Shown here piece after piece: positions 38,206 through 51,520 of a stretch of DNA of 64,000 bases. A program made the translations under genes and the position numbers. The stretch is taken from NCBI GenBank assembly GCA_013397845.1, contig VZTG01007226.1, positions 149,568 through 213,567 of the forward strand, read 5' to 3'. The notes beneath the pieces were generated by a model. That model was not told the origin of the DNA. It saw only the letters and a list, made by a program, of their open reading frames with translations, and ran no database searches. Source of the DNA: Melanocharis versteri (lineage: Eukaryota > Chordata > Aves > Passeriformes > Melanocharitidae). How positions within the stretch are numbered: the first letter of the stretch is position 1; each line of letters opens with the position of its first letter.

Positions 38206-41200
38206 GTAAGAGTGCTCTGTGCTCACAGTAGGTTGTAGCCCCTGAGGTTGTTCCCTGTGGAAGGGCCTCTCCATGGAGGAATCTTCCTTTCTCTGATGTC
38301 TGAATTGTAGTCTTCATTATTATTTTGCTAATCCCTAGCTGTTGCTTAGTGGTGGTGGTAGATTTTTCAGGAATGGAATAATCTCTGTGCCTTTGAGTAT
38401 CAGAGGGTAAATAAAACTGTTAATACCCATTTGACTTCAGTGACATAACTTAGTGTAGCTGGAAAGCAACTCAAGTTCCAGTTGTTCTGTTATTACTGTC
38501 TTGTCTTGAAGAGGAACATGTGTGTTGAATATTTCGTTGTGCCTTACGTGGTTTGTTTGTCTGCTTCTGATGGCTGTTTGTCTGCATCAGTAATGATAAA
38601 AAGATCTCTAAAAATGAGAGACAGTAAGTGTAGAACTGTGGCAGGAAAATAAAATAACATAGTGCCTAGCATTTTTTTTTCTTGCGGTGGCTTTTATTTG
38701 ACAGATCAAAGGAGGATGCAAGAAACTGCTCATCCTCAGCATTGCGTAATAGCTTGCCTCTAGGAAAAGTTTCTTCTCAGAGATAGACAACTAAAGGTGG
38801 GCACATGCCCTAAAGTGTGGAGATGTGTATGGAATCTCTAGCATTGTTCCGCTGTGTCAGTAACCTCAGACCTGGTGTAAACAAAAGGAGGAATTGGGTA
38901 GGGAGATTTATTCTAGGTCTCTGGTTATTTTTCATTCTTCACTATAAAGGAAATACTGCATTGAATGCTGTGCTGATTTGAAGTTCACTCATTCTTCCAC
39001 CCACACTGTAATAAAGTAATTAGTAGATTCTCATCCTGCTCTAGAGGGAGAGGACAAACCTCTACTTGCTGTTGCGCCCTTTTAAGTCAGTCACAGTTGT
39101 TGATGTTATTTACCTTGTTATGCATCTCAGCTCCTGGCGTAAAGAATAAAAATTAGAGATTTTTATAGGAAACATAGGGAATTCGAGTATCGCCTTATAA
39201 AAGTTAACTTTTTTTTGTTAAGAAAGTGAGGTTTCCTGAGACAACTGATTCATGCCTGTGCTAAAGAGGGAAACCTGAAGAGGTAAAAGAGGTTAGCTAA
39301 GAGATTTAAAGGGAATCTGAGCTGTGGAGCAGTCCCCAGTTTGCTTTGGGTGACACGAGGACAAAACTTGCGAGGTATCAGTGCAACAGTGAGGCTATTG
39401 TTTTCTGGTCCACAGAGACCAAATTATTTCATCTTATTAGGCATACAGTTTACTTTGTGGTGAAGGAGAGCTCTTTACTCGTATCTCAATTGTTTTCCAA
39501 CACCCTGGTCTCCAAAAAAAATATATAGTTACTGAAGAACTGTTCATGAGACAGAAAACAATGGAGAGGCTTTTCCCAGACTAAGAGGTTTGACCTGCTT
39601 ATTGGTGGCAGACTTCCAAGGTAGCAGCACTGGTGTAAACCCTTAATGAAGACAGGAAAATGCACTCAGCCATGAATTATACTGGTGAAACTTGTCTCCC
39701 TTGCGACCACCAGACTTGGAAGGAGACACCGTCCTTTTAGAAAGCCTGTCCTGTAACCCCCACAAGGAGGGCAAAGCAACTGTGGCCATAACAGGACTGA
39801 ATCCTTGCCACAGATACGGGATTTTTGGTGATACTACAGCAGCGGCAGTAGTCAGATTCCAGTTGGTGTGCTCTGGCAGTGATAATATTGAGCTCTTTTC
39901 TAGTCATCATCCCGGTGTTGAGAGAGACTTGTTGCTGGAGGACCACCCCACAGCAAGCTTTGGCTGGCCTTGAGGCATCTGCCTTCAGGTGGCATGAGCG
40001 TTCTCTTTCTAAACTGGGAGTTTCCAGCAGCTGCCCTGTGGCAGCAGTGTCAGCGAGGCCTATGGGAGGGGAGAGGGAAAGCTAAGCTGGGAAGGTGGAG
40101 GGAATTTGGGCCAGGGAGGTGGTGCCAAAGCAAGCCCGAGGATGCATTCAGGTGGAGCGAGCCCTGTGTTTTTGTGGTGGGTGTCAGGTGCTGGTGGCAT
40201 GCAAGGAGTTTGGCAGCTCTGTGGTAGATGCAGCAGTTTGTTGGCTTTATCTTCTGGATGGGCAAATTGGTTTTCTTGTGGAGAAACTGACAGTGTCGTA
40301 GTGCATTGCAGCGTTCCTGTCCCCACCTATTGCACAGGCAGTGACTTGTTAGATAGCTCTGTTTATTAAAAGGACTTAAGAGAAAAATCTATTCGTTAAT
40401 CTTTGTAAAGAGAAAAGGGGAACTTTATTATTGTCTGTGCTTGATGGCTGCTCCCTGACCTGGGTAGAGAAAGGACTGACAGGCTGACGTGAATGGGATA
40501 GATGAGAGTCCTGGTGATCTGCTTCCAAACTGCATGTGTTGTGGATATGTGATCCATAGGCAATCACAGCAGGCAAGCTGACTGTATTACACTGCCATCA
40601 AAAAAACCTCAAAGCAGTTGTTTGAGCTAAAAAGCAGCAGCTAGCTCTTCTGTATCCATTTGTAGGAAAGTTGTTATTGAGGTAATTTGTGTAAGTGGTC
40701 TAAGTTAGGATGAGGAAAAGGTATATAATTTTGAGCATTTAAGTGTTATCTGTAAATTATGAGTTTTGAACTGCTGTATTCATACAGACATAAGATTTTT
40801 GCAAGTGTGTCTTTCATGTTCAATAAAATTTCAACACAGAGGCTGCCTTCCATGTGGTGTCAAGATCATACTTCCCTTTTGTGAAGGTGCAAAAATGCAC
40901 ATGCTACCAGTAACCCACATCCCTCATGCAACCAGAAGTGTCTCTCGTGGAAGCTTTTTGTCCTGCTTATCCTTGCCTCAACGCCACTGTGTGGGCTTTT
41001 TTTTAATCAAAAATATTTCTATGAAGAAACATACACCTTCATCGGTGTTTTTTTTTTTTTTATTTTAATGGTGAGCTCACAGGTGGGACACTGGGAATTT
41101 GGCATAGCTTGGTTTCATACAGCGCCTAACACAGTAGCTGTGTTTTGTTTGAACATGCTTGAACACTTGCTTTTAATACTTTCTTTCTCTTGATGTCTTT

Positions 41201-43358
41201 ACTGTATAATTTACTTTTCTATGTTCAACTTGGTTTGCCTTTTTTTTTTTGGCTCTTCTCTCCTGCTCTTGACTTTTTAAATTCTCAGAACAGTTGACTA
41301 AGATGTGCCCTGCAGGTGATGCAATTGATTTTGCTCCATTTATAGGATGTAGATCAGACTAAGTTCAATATAAAATTACAATAATGGTCTTTTTTAACCA
41401 CTAGTTTGTTATAGATAACCTAATCTGTTTGCAAAGAATCACTTGAGCATATTTTCAGAGGGATACTGGCAGGTCTTAGGCCCAAGATTAAATTTTGTAA
41501 AAAGTGAGATTTAATGGCAGAGGAGGTTTTTTGGTTTTGTTTTGTTTTGCTGCTACAACAGGAACAAGCCGTACAGGAAATATCTATAAACGAAGTAAAG
41601 GAAGAAATCAATAGAATACTGTTACACCTAGCCCATGAACCTGAATGTTTCTTGTCGATTGGAGGTCACAAGTCACCAAAAAAAAGGGCTTGGAGGCATT
41701 TTTATTCTTTGCTTTTATGATTTACGTCGAAGTGAAATTGTAAACATCTTTACTTTGCAACATTTGTAGTTACCATGGTGAATAATGTGTTTCTGCTGGG
41801 ACAGCAGTGGCAGGAGATACCTTAAGGACTGATCTTACATGCTGTGATTATTCAGATAATCATTGTGCGTTTATACTGAAAAAGACCCTTTATATTGAAA
41901 AAGGCACCCTTCAAACAACTGGCTACTATGAAATGTCCAGACCAGGCTAGTCCTGCTGTACTGCTAACCAAAATTTACAGTCAGTCCCAAGTCAATATTT
42001 AGGCACAGATGTATTTTAATACAAGCCATGACTATTCATATGGAAAAATTTAATAAAAAAGTCAAATCACATTGACTTTTCTGGTTACCATCCAGTGAGT
42101 AAGTGTGTTTTATCAGAAGAGCAGTTTCCTTTGAGGGACAAATACAGAAGGCAGAGAAAACTGCTTTTTTGGATATTCTGGTTTTGTGCCTTTAAAGGTG
42201 ACACTTCTGGAAAGCATTGCAACTTGGGGTGGGAGGATTGGAGTTTGCACAGTAAGCGGAATTTTTGTTTGGTTTTTGAGACCTCCAGCTAGGACGTCTG
42301 TGTGAAAAGAAGAATATTTTATCTGTTGCAAGTATTGGTCTGTATGACAAATATTTGATTGATACAAACATTTTAAAGGCTGAAAATATGAGAAAATTGT
42401 GACCTGAGATGCAGGTTGAGTTTCGAGTGATTAATCCTCCGCTAATCCTGTCATTGCGTGCTTGAAAAGAAATGTGGAGGGCAATTGGGCTGTCATGGAG
42501 CAAAAGGATTTCTGCTTGACTTTGAAGTTTTGTATTTGCATTGTGAATGAAGCCAGATAGAAGTGCAAAAAGTGGTGGTATCTGTAGCCATAAATTTATC
42601 GTTAAATTAGCAGGCATCTAAAAGGAAAGAGTGACTTGAAAGCCTACAAAAAAGCAGTGCCATGATGCATCTAAAAAGTTGTGTTGACACTGAAAGAAAA
42701 TTAAGAGCAAGAAACAGCTCCTGAGATGTCTGTGAGATGCGGGGAATCCCTGGTATGGGTTGAGATGTTAACTAGAACAGAACCAACTTTCAGAAGATCA
42801 AAGTGAAAGAGATACCCACAATGTTGTATCAAAGAGGCTGCTGGCTGTGGCAGGGGGTGGGTGGTGTGTGTGTGTTTTCAGAGGTTTTGGGTGTGAGGTG
42901 GAAGGTGTGACAGGAGCTGATCTCCTTTTACAAGTAACTATCCTCTCAATCTCTTTCTTCATCACAAAGATGTCTTGCAGGATTGCTTTCCTCATTGCGC
43001 TGCATGATCCTGGCTTTTCTTTCAACTTTTCTTGTGCTCCATCCCTTCCCTGTTCTAGTCATTTAAATGAATTACAGACGTGAAAAACTTTCTCCTAAGG
43101 GAAAATGATTTATTGCTTATTCAACATATGGGCCTTGATTCCACTGAAGTCAGTGGAGAGTGATGACCTGTGGCTTGGATGGAAATTGTGTCCAATTCAC
43201 ATAGGTGATAGGCACTTCCAGAGAGAGCCTGCTGTTGAGGAGCTTGCAGTCAGGATATTGTGGTTGGTCACCGATCAGTAATGGAGGAGAAGGAAGAAAA
43301 CCAAGGAAGTTTCTTATTACACACAAGGAGGATATTCATACATTTTATCTTGTGTCAG

Positions 43359-43510
43359 GCCAGAAGCCCTTCCTCTGTCAAAAATGTGGTGTCATTTCTA
43401 CCAAATTAAGCAGAATTTACGCAAACCTGGAGTTGCCAGCTGCTACCTGAGGAGAAGTGTGCTTATCCCCCAGCCTAAGGAAGAGGATGGTGGATCTCAC
43501 GGTGGCACAC
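43359..43510 (+). pseudogene. RREB1: decayed RREB1 alternative zinc-finger exon (relic)
   Basis: Human RREB1 has a long isoform with a 55-residue (165-nt) insertion at this junction (1742 against 1687 residues, recalled from memory). Here the acceptor TTGTGTCAG is intact, and the phase is right: the G left by the previous exon plus GC gives Gly, then QKPFLCQKCG. One codon is then missing, STK follows, and about 10 nt are lost across the middle of the finger, removing its second half's first His. The match resumes in another frame as LRKPGVASCYLRRSVLIPQP, then KEEDGGSHGGT. The total is 152 nt instead of 165, a net loss of 13, so the frame breaks. Read in the entry frame, it stops at TGA 43448-43450. 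The expected donor position reads ACAC|AGTTTT, without GT. The finger cannot fold and the exon is probably always skipped. A sequencing error could mimic part of this, but not all changes. Confidence 0.85.
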
Positions 43511-44881
43511 AGTTTTTCCCAGCTGTTCAGAACACCGAGGCCAAGTTGTATTTGGTCGGGCTGAACATTGCAGACAAGCAAAGCACTTCCATGTTGGAGC
43601 AGTGGTACTCCTGTCTCCAGTGGTGGCAGTAGGATGTGCTCTTCAGTGTGAGCATGTGGACACAGCCACTTCCTCCAACCTGTTGGTCTTAAAGCTCTAT
43701 CAGCATCCACAAGTGCTTCATGAGGGTTGTGTATTTGAGGGCACATCCCTGCCCGCTCCCTCTACAACCTGTTTATGGAGCTGCTGTCTGTAGGTCCTTC
43801 CAGTTGTTTTCTGAACCTGCTGATGCAGTCTGGTTTTAATTTGGCTGCTGCTGGAGGCCAAGACCGTGATCCTGGAGAGACATCAGCGATGGCTTTGAGT
43901 CCTTCTGCCTGAATGTACCTGCCACTACTGTACTCAGCACCACATAGGCATGGTTTAGATTGTTTAGCCTTGTATTAATCTGCATTGAAGCTCACCTGCC
44001 ATCACACTGCCCCCTCTCTCTTCAGCGTAGCGGAAGAGACTGGCTGTCAGATCGTGCAAGGCTTCGTTATAGGCAGGTGGGTGGCATTTAGCCAGAAAGG
44101 AGGAGCTGACACAAAACCAAGTGCAGTCACTCAGGGTTTACCGTGCTGACCAAATGGGATGGGTGCAAGAAGGAAGCTCAGCAGATGGTGGCACATGTCC
44201 CTTGCCTGAAAACTGCTTGCACAAGGGAGCTGTTGCTGTAAGTTATTCACACCTCCAGTACAGACAGCGTCCCTTTGTGTCACTTCAAGTTGGTTTCATG
44301 GGAGAATTGTTGAAGTAACAAACCTAAAAGCAGCAAGAAGTTGGCTTTGTGCATCAGCGTAGTTAAAATTACAAATGAGTTATTACTCTCAACCTCAGGG
44401 TAGCTGCTGATCAGATTGCAGAGTGTGCACAGGATTTTCCTCTTACATCTCCATGCACCAGTTTGTTTGGGAAAGTCTGCTGTCTTGCCAGCCTCTCTCA
44501 TCCTTTCTGCTTCTTTTAATACAGCAGGTTGCCTTGCAGTGATTCAAATGTGGTAATACAGGTCTCAGTACTAGTCTGGCATTGCAATCTGCCATGCTGG
44601 GGACCTGTTACGACATGATTCGATCTTGCCTATCATGAAGAGACTAAGTTGCCTCGTTACCACGTTAACAGCCTGTAACTTCAGAGGGCTGTAGCACGGT
44701 ATCTGCGGCGTCACGTGGGCCCATCCTGCCTATGCAGACAACAGATGGCTACAGCGTAAGAGGGGAAGACTCGTGTTATGACATGATCCCCTCTGAGAAC
44801 AAAAGTCTGCAGGAAGGGCTCTGAAAGTGCTCACCTCTGACAATTTTCACAGCAGAATAAAACTGAGATGTCCTGCTTGAG

Positions 44882-45370
44882 TCAACTGAAGACTTTCTTT
44901 ATAGTCAGAGGGGTCCTTAAGCAGCTCAGCTGTTCGGTGGGCTGAGGAGGCAAGCATTTGTGCAGCTGCTCAGGCGAGCACTGGTGCAGCACGTAGGGTG
45001 GGTAGGAGTTGGGTGCAAGGTAGATGTTGTTCTCAGCAGCCGGCGCCGGGCTGGTCAGAGTGGTTCGACCTGCCCCCGGCAGACAGAGCCTTGGGCCATG
45101 GTTGGATAACACAAAGCCCTTATTGGCAGTACTGGCTCGACCTGTTCCCAACTGTTCATCCCTGCAGCTGTAGCTGACCCAGCTGCCCAAAAAATTAAAA
45201 GGGCAAGGGGAGGGACTGGCAGTCATGAGATCAGTTCCCGGATCTGGCTGGCGGTACAGCCCTAAAGGAGCGCATTGATGCAGCTGAGGTGTGTAGCTGG
45301 CAGCATCTTCTGGGAGGCACTTGGATATAGATGCTGTTGAAACTGGCTTTGTTGTCAGTGCTTTGTGTCT
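44882..45370 (-). other. unrecognised antisense open frame in an RREB1 intron (coding status doubtful)
   Basis: An open frame of 162 codons runs on the minus strand from 45370 to a TGA at 44882-44884, with an ATG at 45224-45226. I do not recognise the protein. It contains two related segments, SYTPQLHQCAPLGLYR and SYPPYVLHQCSPEQLHK, and its C-terminal third has many C/G third positions in an AT-richer neighbourhood. No good splice acceptor, TATA box or poly(A) signal was evident. A nested gene, an exon of an antisense transcript, a retired gene, or chance in a GC-richer patch are all possible. Confidence 0.2.
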
Positions 45371-48300
45371 TCAAATAGCAGCTTTAGGCAGCAAGGAGGG
45401 AGCCCAGATCCGATAGGGCACACAGTTATAGTTACCACGTGAACTCTGTAGCACAGCTTAGCGTTTATAACTGGCTTCACCGAGCGGTGGTTAATCACAG
45501 TTCAGAATCATCCAACAGCTTTGGACTTGTGGTCTCCCTCCGTTGTCCAAGAAAAAGGGATTTCCAAATCTGTGGCAGTAAATTAAGAATTTGAAACTGT
45601 GGCCAAGTTTAAAAAGGGGTGGTATCTTTTGGTGCTGGCTTTAAAAGGTGGGTAAGCAGCATGCTTGGGACTCACATGCAGAGTCCTTGTGAGGGCTGTC
45701 CTTGGAAGTGAGTGGTCATTTGGATTTCACTGTATGCCAGAAGGAAAGGGAATGAAGGGACATGCTTGGATGGTGTTTGGTCAGCCATAAATGAAGCAAA
45801 GCTTTAGGATGAGGTGTAAGACAGGAAGTGCAATTCAATAGAGTGTCACTGGGAACAAGTTTATAGAGGGTTTCTTTTGGTCTTGTTTTAAACCAAAACA
45901 AAAACAGGATGGTGGTTTAGAGCAAGATTCAGAAATGAGGAGGCTGTGTAAGTGATGGGGCCTGCTCATATCCTTGCTGCATGGAGAGAAAGGGAAGGGT
46001 CTAAAGCACTTGAAGCAAACTAAAGACATTTCCCCCAGCTCACAGCAGTCAGACAAGGGACATATAAGGAAAATGTGGAGCAGCTTAATGAATTGCCCAC
46101 TTTCATCATGTTAAAGCAGCCCTGCCTTTGTCTCCTTAGGGTTGTCTGAATGCTCCCTTCTTGCAACAAAATACAGTTGACAGAGATGTGGGATAGGAAT
46201 GGGGTAAGGGATTATCTCTTACATAATAGGGAAAGAGAACTTACTGAGGAAAGATCCCTTTCGTAAAGAGACTTACCCCTAATGTGAGAGGGTCAAACAA
46301 CTGCTCTGTGCTAAGGAGACAAATATTTACAAAGTATTCTCAACAGTGAATTTTCTGATTAGCATTTAGCAGAATTCATCTTTGCTCTAGATATCTGCCA
46401 CACTGTGATCCGTTCAGAAATCATGTGAGCCCTGGGTATAGTGGGGGACTTTTTCCAAACTGTTCTAGCTGTCTGTACCTCTGAACTACATTTGTGAGTA
46501 TTTCTTGGAGGACAAAGGGCTTGAAATTGTGTTTTCAGTGTCAGGCAAAGTTTAACAGCTGCTCTAGAGCCACAGCTCAGGGTAAAGCAAGAGTTACTTG
46601 CTGCTGGAGTTGGCCCGAGTGCTAGAGCTGTTGTATGGAGATACTGAGGAGATGGTGTAAAGCTTGCTGGCTGTATTGTCAGCTCTACATCCAGCTGTCT
46701 TTCTGCTGAATGGAGCAATTCACCATCAGCTCAGAGTGTGGGCTTTCCCCCCTCTCCCTTCAATGCAGATTCCCCCGTGGTAGGTGCAGTCAGAGCTAGT
46801 CCTGAAAACTTTTCTTTGTGACTTCAGCTGCTCTGTTGAAGGTACTGGGGAATCATACTGTGTGTTAAAAAGCGTTTTTTCCCAGAATTGTTTTTTTCCC
46901 CAGATATATTCAGTTTCATTTACTGTAAACAGTCCTTTTCTAGCTTGAATATTTTCATTTCACAAGGCATGGAGATACAACTGAAGCTCTCTCAACTGTG
47001 TGTGGGCTGATTAAATATTTAACTTGAGTGTTTGCAGGTGATGTAATGAAGGTGGCTGGATTTTAGTATTTAGAATGTTTACAATAAAAATGGACAAAAA
47101 CACCCAAAATTTTTCAAGTTGACTCTGTGGGTTTAAAAGATGTTGTCCAGTTCGTGAGTGGAAGTAGAAGCAGTATTGTGTGTATAGGGCCAAAAAACCC
47201 CAAATTTACTAGAACTGCTACCACCTAGTGGTGGCTGCCTCTGTTGTAAAATATAAAACAAGCTGGGGTTATTTCAGTTAATGTAGGGAAAATAGTAAAT
47301 CATCAGCTCATCTGACTTATAATGACAACTGCTTGTACCATATCCATTTTTAGTGCTCTGTTTGCTCCAGTTTTGAGGATTATTTATGTGATGGGTTTTT
47401 TAACACTTGTCTTGGGATGTTAGGAATGTTTGTCAATAAACACTTGCTTTAGCAACAAAATGTTTTTCATTACATCCTGTTTTGTCTAATAACTTCGTAG
47501 CACCTCAAGCTCTACTCTCTATTCCACATAGTTCCAAGAAAAAATAAAACCATGGGAAAAAAGAATCAAACCAGCAAGCTTCCCACCTTGATCTGTATCT
47601 GCTCTTTTATCTGAAATTTTTCACATTTGGTGTCCCTCTTCATAATTTGGTTGGCATATGTAGGAAAGCAGTTCCCTCCTCTTTCTCTTTTTTGCCACCA
47701 ATAAAAAATGAAGTGGATTCTTCTGACTGGGCTGACCAGAGACTGCAACTTGATTTGTAAATAGATTTCAGCAAAACAGTCTTTTCTTTCCACAGTTTGA
47801 AGGAAAATTGATTTTGGCTATATCTATATACTGGTTTCTTTCATGCAAGCACAAAAGTTTTTGGATTCTCAGATGGAGTCCTTGAGTTTTAGCTTATGAA
47901 TACATCTCATGAGAAGTTCTTTTTTTTCCCAGGAGCTGACTAGGCAGCAGCTGAGTTACCAGTGGTTGTTTTGTGTCACCTTCTTCCCTCTGTCCTTACC
48001 TCCCTGCTCTTCTCTTTCTCCCTTATCCTGCACAACTTTTTTGACTCTGATGTCAGAATTGAGATCTTCAAATAGTGTCACCTTCTTCTCTTCATTTTGG
48101 GGGAGTGACACACTCTGGTTGCACATGACAAGGTAATGTATTCTTCTCCCATGGCTGCTGAAGAAGTGGCAGTGGGTGGGAGCCTTGACAAGTGGATTTC
48201 TCCACTCTTGTCCTTTGGATTCACCAAGTGTAAATTCTGTGGGATAACAAATGGACCGGAAAGCATTTTACAGCCTTAGTAAGTGAAAGATAGGAAAGGG

Positions 48301-49819
48301 GCAGAAGAAACAGCAGACCTTTCCTGTGCCTCCTGGTTCTTTCACTGCCTGGAATCAAGTGACTGCTCTGCAACATAAATCAGCCAAGATCTGGAGATGG
48401 GAATTATCCATTTGAGAGGGGCTCTGTCTTGTTGGAGGGATGTTTGCCCAGATTTGAAGGCTCAGTCAAAATCCTCCTCCTTGTGTAAGATACAAGCCTG
48501 CTGGAGCTGTGTGGCCAGCAGGGTTTCTGTTGCTGCAAGGGGTGTGTAAGCAGGAACAAAACAGCATTGCAGGCCAGGCCTAACCTCTGCTGGAGTGGAT
48601 GAAGCGGCTGCCAGTGCAAATCTACCCTTGCAGACATCCCTTGCACTGCTGGAGAAGTCCCACACTGGACCTGGCACAATTGTCTTCACAACCATTGTGT
48701 TTACCACGCACCTTCACAGCTCCCCTGCTGCTATTCTAGTTCATCAGAAGCAGAACTGGGCTGACTCTCACCCATCCTCAAATAACCAGGATTTGTGCAA
48801 AGCAGCTCACTTTTTCACCAGCTGAAGAACCAGCTGCACAGACAACACAACTCTGTGGCTGGGGATAACCACAGAGCAGCTCAGCTAGTCAGAACTGCTG
48901 CTTTATGTGAAGTTTCCTAAAAGGCCTGTGAAACTCCTTCTCAACAAGGAAAAGGGCAGGTCTGGTTTGTGCAGGTGAGGAGGAAGAGCACTCCCCTGAG
49001 CACGTACACATGTCAGCATATCCCTGGCCACGTCACTACCTGAGTTTTGAATGGGTTCCTTCAAGGGTGCCAGGCCCAGAGGAGCTTCAGAAGGGAAGGC
49101 CTGTGTACATTCGTGTTCCCAGGGTCTGGAGTGGGCTTTGCTCTTTGTGAAGGCACATTGTTTAAACTTAAGAGTTTGTTTTTCTTGATGTCGACCTCAT
49201 CTGTTTGCTTGTGCTAGTACATCACTTACCTGTGGACCACCTATTCCTTGAAGTGTTTTATCTTGAGCACAGGAGAATGTGGTTGCAGGCCACACATGCA
49301 AGAGCAGAATAACAGCTGGGAAGCGGCCCAGGGCACAGAGGAGAGGAAAGAAGGAGATAGAGTTCAAGTACAATTCACTGAAGAATGAGTATACTGTAAG
49401 AAAAATAATATATTTTTGGAAATACTAGAAGCAGAAGAGGAAAAAGTTAAGGAAAAATTGGAAAAGCATGCATGTTATGTGACGTTGGATGTCAAAGTTG
49501 TGACTTCTGTATTGAGAGTTTTAAGACGTACCGGTTTTGGCTTGCTCTTGCCTTGAGTGCCACTCATGGATATTCTCCTCACTCACTTTGCTTCTGATGT
49601 TTCATGTTGAAAAAACAGGAAAAAAACTCCCTCTGCATCCACTGTTTTCTGTTTGGTCAATAAAGAGTTACAGAACATCTCTCTGGGTACGATTAAGAGG
49701 AGCTTTCTCCCATCTTGGTTTCCTCGTGCTCTTCACTCATCTCCATCCTAACAGAGCTCACATGGTTTCCTGCCCCTCTCCCTAATGAACCCCCTCTGTG
49801 CTGTGCTGGCAGCCTTTCT

Positions 49820-50210
49820 TCGGCCTAACACACATCCCGTCGGGGAGCATTTCCTGGCCTCGCAGGGGATGAGACAGGGTCGCCCACATCTGCTTTCAGA
49901 CATCCCCATCCTCACATTCTGTAGCCTTATGCACAGATTTGGGCTTGCTTGCGTGTTTTAACGGGCAGATAATCAGATGGGCAATGAACTTTGTGTAATC
50001 CATTGTCTGTGTAAACAGATGTGTTTTGATTAAAAGGTGAGATTACTTTTTGTGATAGGTCACTTCTCCCCCTTGCACTTCCCCAAGAAAAAGCATATCA
50101 AGAATTGCGCACTGTTAAGTGATCATTCGCTATCACGAGAAACATTGCTACACTTTGACATTTGTTTAATGGCCGTTTATTATCACCAGTGAGAGGAGAT
50201 GGGGTCAGTG
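49820..50210. promoter_or_regulatory. candidate intronic enhancer / conserved noncoding element
   Basis: A complex, repeat-free stretch with a GATA-type AGATAA (49967-49972), SOX-type CCATTGT (50000-50006), forkhead-type GTAAACA (50011-50017) and several TGATTA/TTAATG homeodomain-like sites. It has no coding frame. The call rests on motif density; conservation would decide. Confidence 0.25.
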
Positions 50211-51520
50211 CAAGTCATGTTGCAAGACTACATTCAAACTAATAAGTGCCTGAGAACCATCTTCTTATCTTCTGTTTTTACTCCTTGCTTAGGAAAAAAA
50301 AGCCTGTAATAGGAAATCTAGGCAGTTTGGAGACAAGCACATGTTGTACTGTGTCAAACAGAGAACTTGCACTGCTCTTCTAGAGTTTCTAAATCCCTGT
50401 AGTTACTCAGCAGCTATCAGGCTTGCAGATGAATGTTGAAATGCCAGGTGGGCTGCCGGCTTTGCTGCAGGCTGTCAATAAGAAGGGGGTGGGGTGGAGG
50501 ACTTAAAGGAAAGTTTCAGCTTTCAGAAAGCACAACTTGCAAAGTTCGTGTCCTGGAACAATTCCTGGGAAGTGGCTCTGGGGATGCAGTTACGTGCCAT
50601 GCATCTGCAGCAGCTTTGGCCTCCAGAGCTGGTCTAGCTTATTTCCTATTTACAATTAGACTGTTTGTGTAGAGCTTGGAAGGGTTACAGCTCCAGCCCT
50701 CTGTTCGCCTTAAGCACCTATCTGTTTTAGTTTTTTGGACATACATCTTCAGCAACATTAATGCTGCAGACAGGTAAGTAACCACAGGACACCATTAAGG
50801 ACCACATCTTAGGTCATTTTTGCCTTCTTTTGGGGTGACTGTGAAACAGCAAAGCCTGTTACTGCCCCTTGGCTTTATGTTCTGATTCCAAGTGGCATAT
50901 CAGAGATTCAGGTGTGGATGAACTCCCACATCTTCAACTTTTATGGTGTATACTCAACTTTTTAAGCCAACTTCTGTGTTACTGTCTGCACTAACCATTC
51001 ACATTTAGTTGTACCAGCTGGTTGCATGAGGCCTTTACATTTCTTTTGAAAAGCATTTTGTGCTATACAAAAATTAGTTTGGTAAATATGTGGGGTGTAT
51101 ATTATTTCAATATATGTTCATGGTTTTTGTACACAAGTTTATTAGTAATACATCCGTATGTTTCTGGAATGGTCTATTTGTGATAGTGACCTCAGCTCTT
51201 CTTTGGTGTCCCAGCATGTTATGTTCTCTGGTTAAAGGTGATTATATTAAAAACTATTTCAAGAAGCTGCTGAGACTGTGAGTCTATTTTGGAAAAGAAA
51301 GCATTTTGTGAAAGATTTTGTATCATCATGTTGATTTGATTCTGTGGTGTTTTGATCTGTTTTCAGCTGTAAGTTACTGGCCTAGGTTACAGACAGGAGA
51401 AACAGATGTTGGGATGCTTGATCAGAAGCAATGCTCCTGGGTCCGTGTGCAGGCTCACCGCTGGTAGTTGGGAATTATCAGGGAGCATCCCACTGAACGT
51501 TTCTCTGTGTTTCCTTGCAG

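Larger units (their letters stand above)
38206..51520 (+). other. RREB1: RREB1 intron (13.3 kb) carrying a decayed cassette exon
   Basis: Starts GTAAGA and ends TTTCCTTGCAG. If unspliced, the reading frame adds GKSALCSQ and stops at 38229-38231. Contents: the relic zinc-finger exon at 43359-43510, an unrecognised minus-strand open frame at 44882-45370, and a candidate conserved element near 49820-50210. The rest holds nothing I can name; short T-runs occur near 41048-41060. Confidence 0.87.

Noticed and set aside
43384..43632. 82-codon + frame beginning inside the relic exon, considered as a small gene
   Set aside because: Its first part is the shifted frame of the decayed RREB1 exon and the rest is intron. 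It is explained by the relic.
51406..51520. ATG at 51406 as an alternative start for the acidic-region exon
   Set aside because: This part is intron sequence ending in TTTCCTTGCAG, and its residues have no counterpart in RREB1. Without transcript evidence it is not a start.
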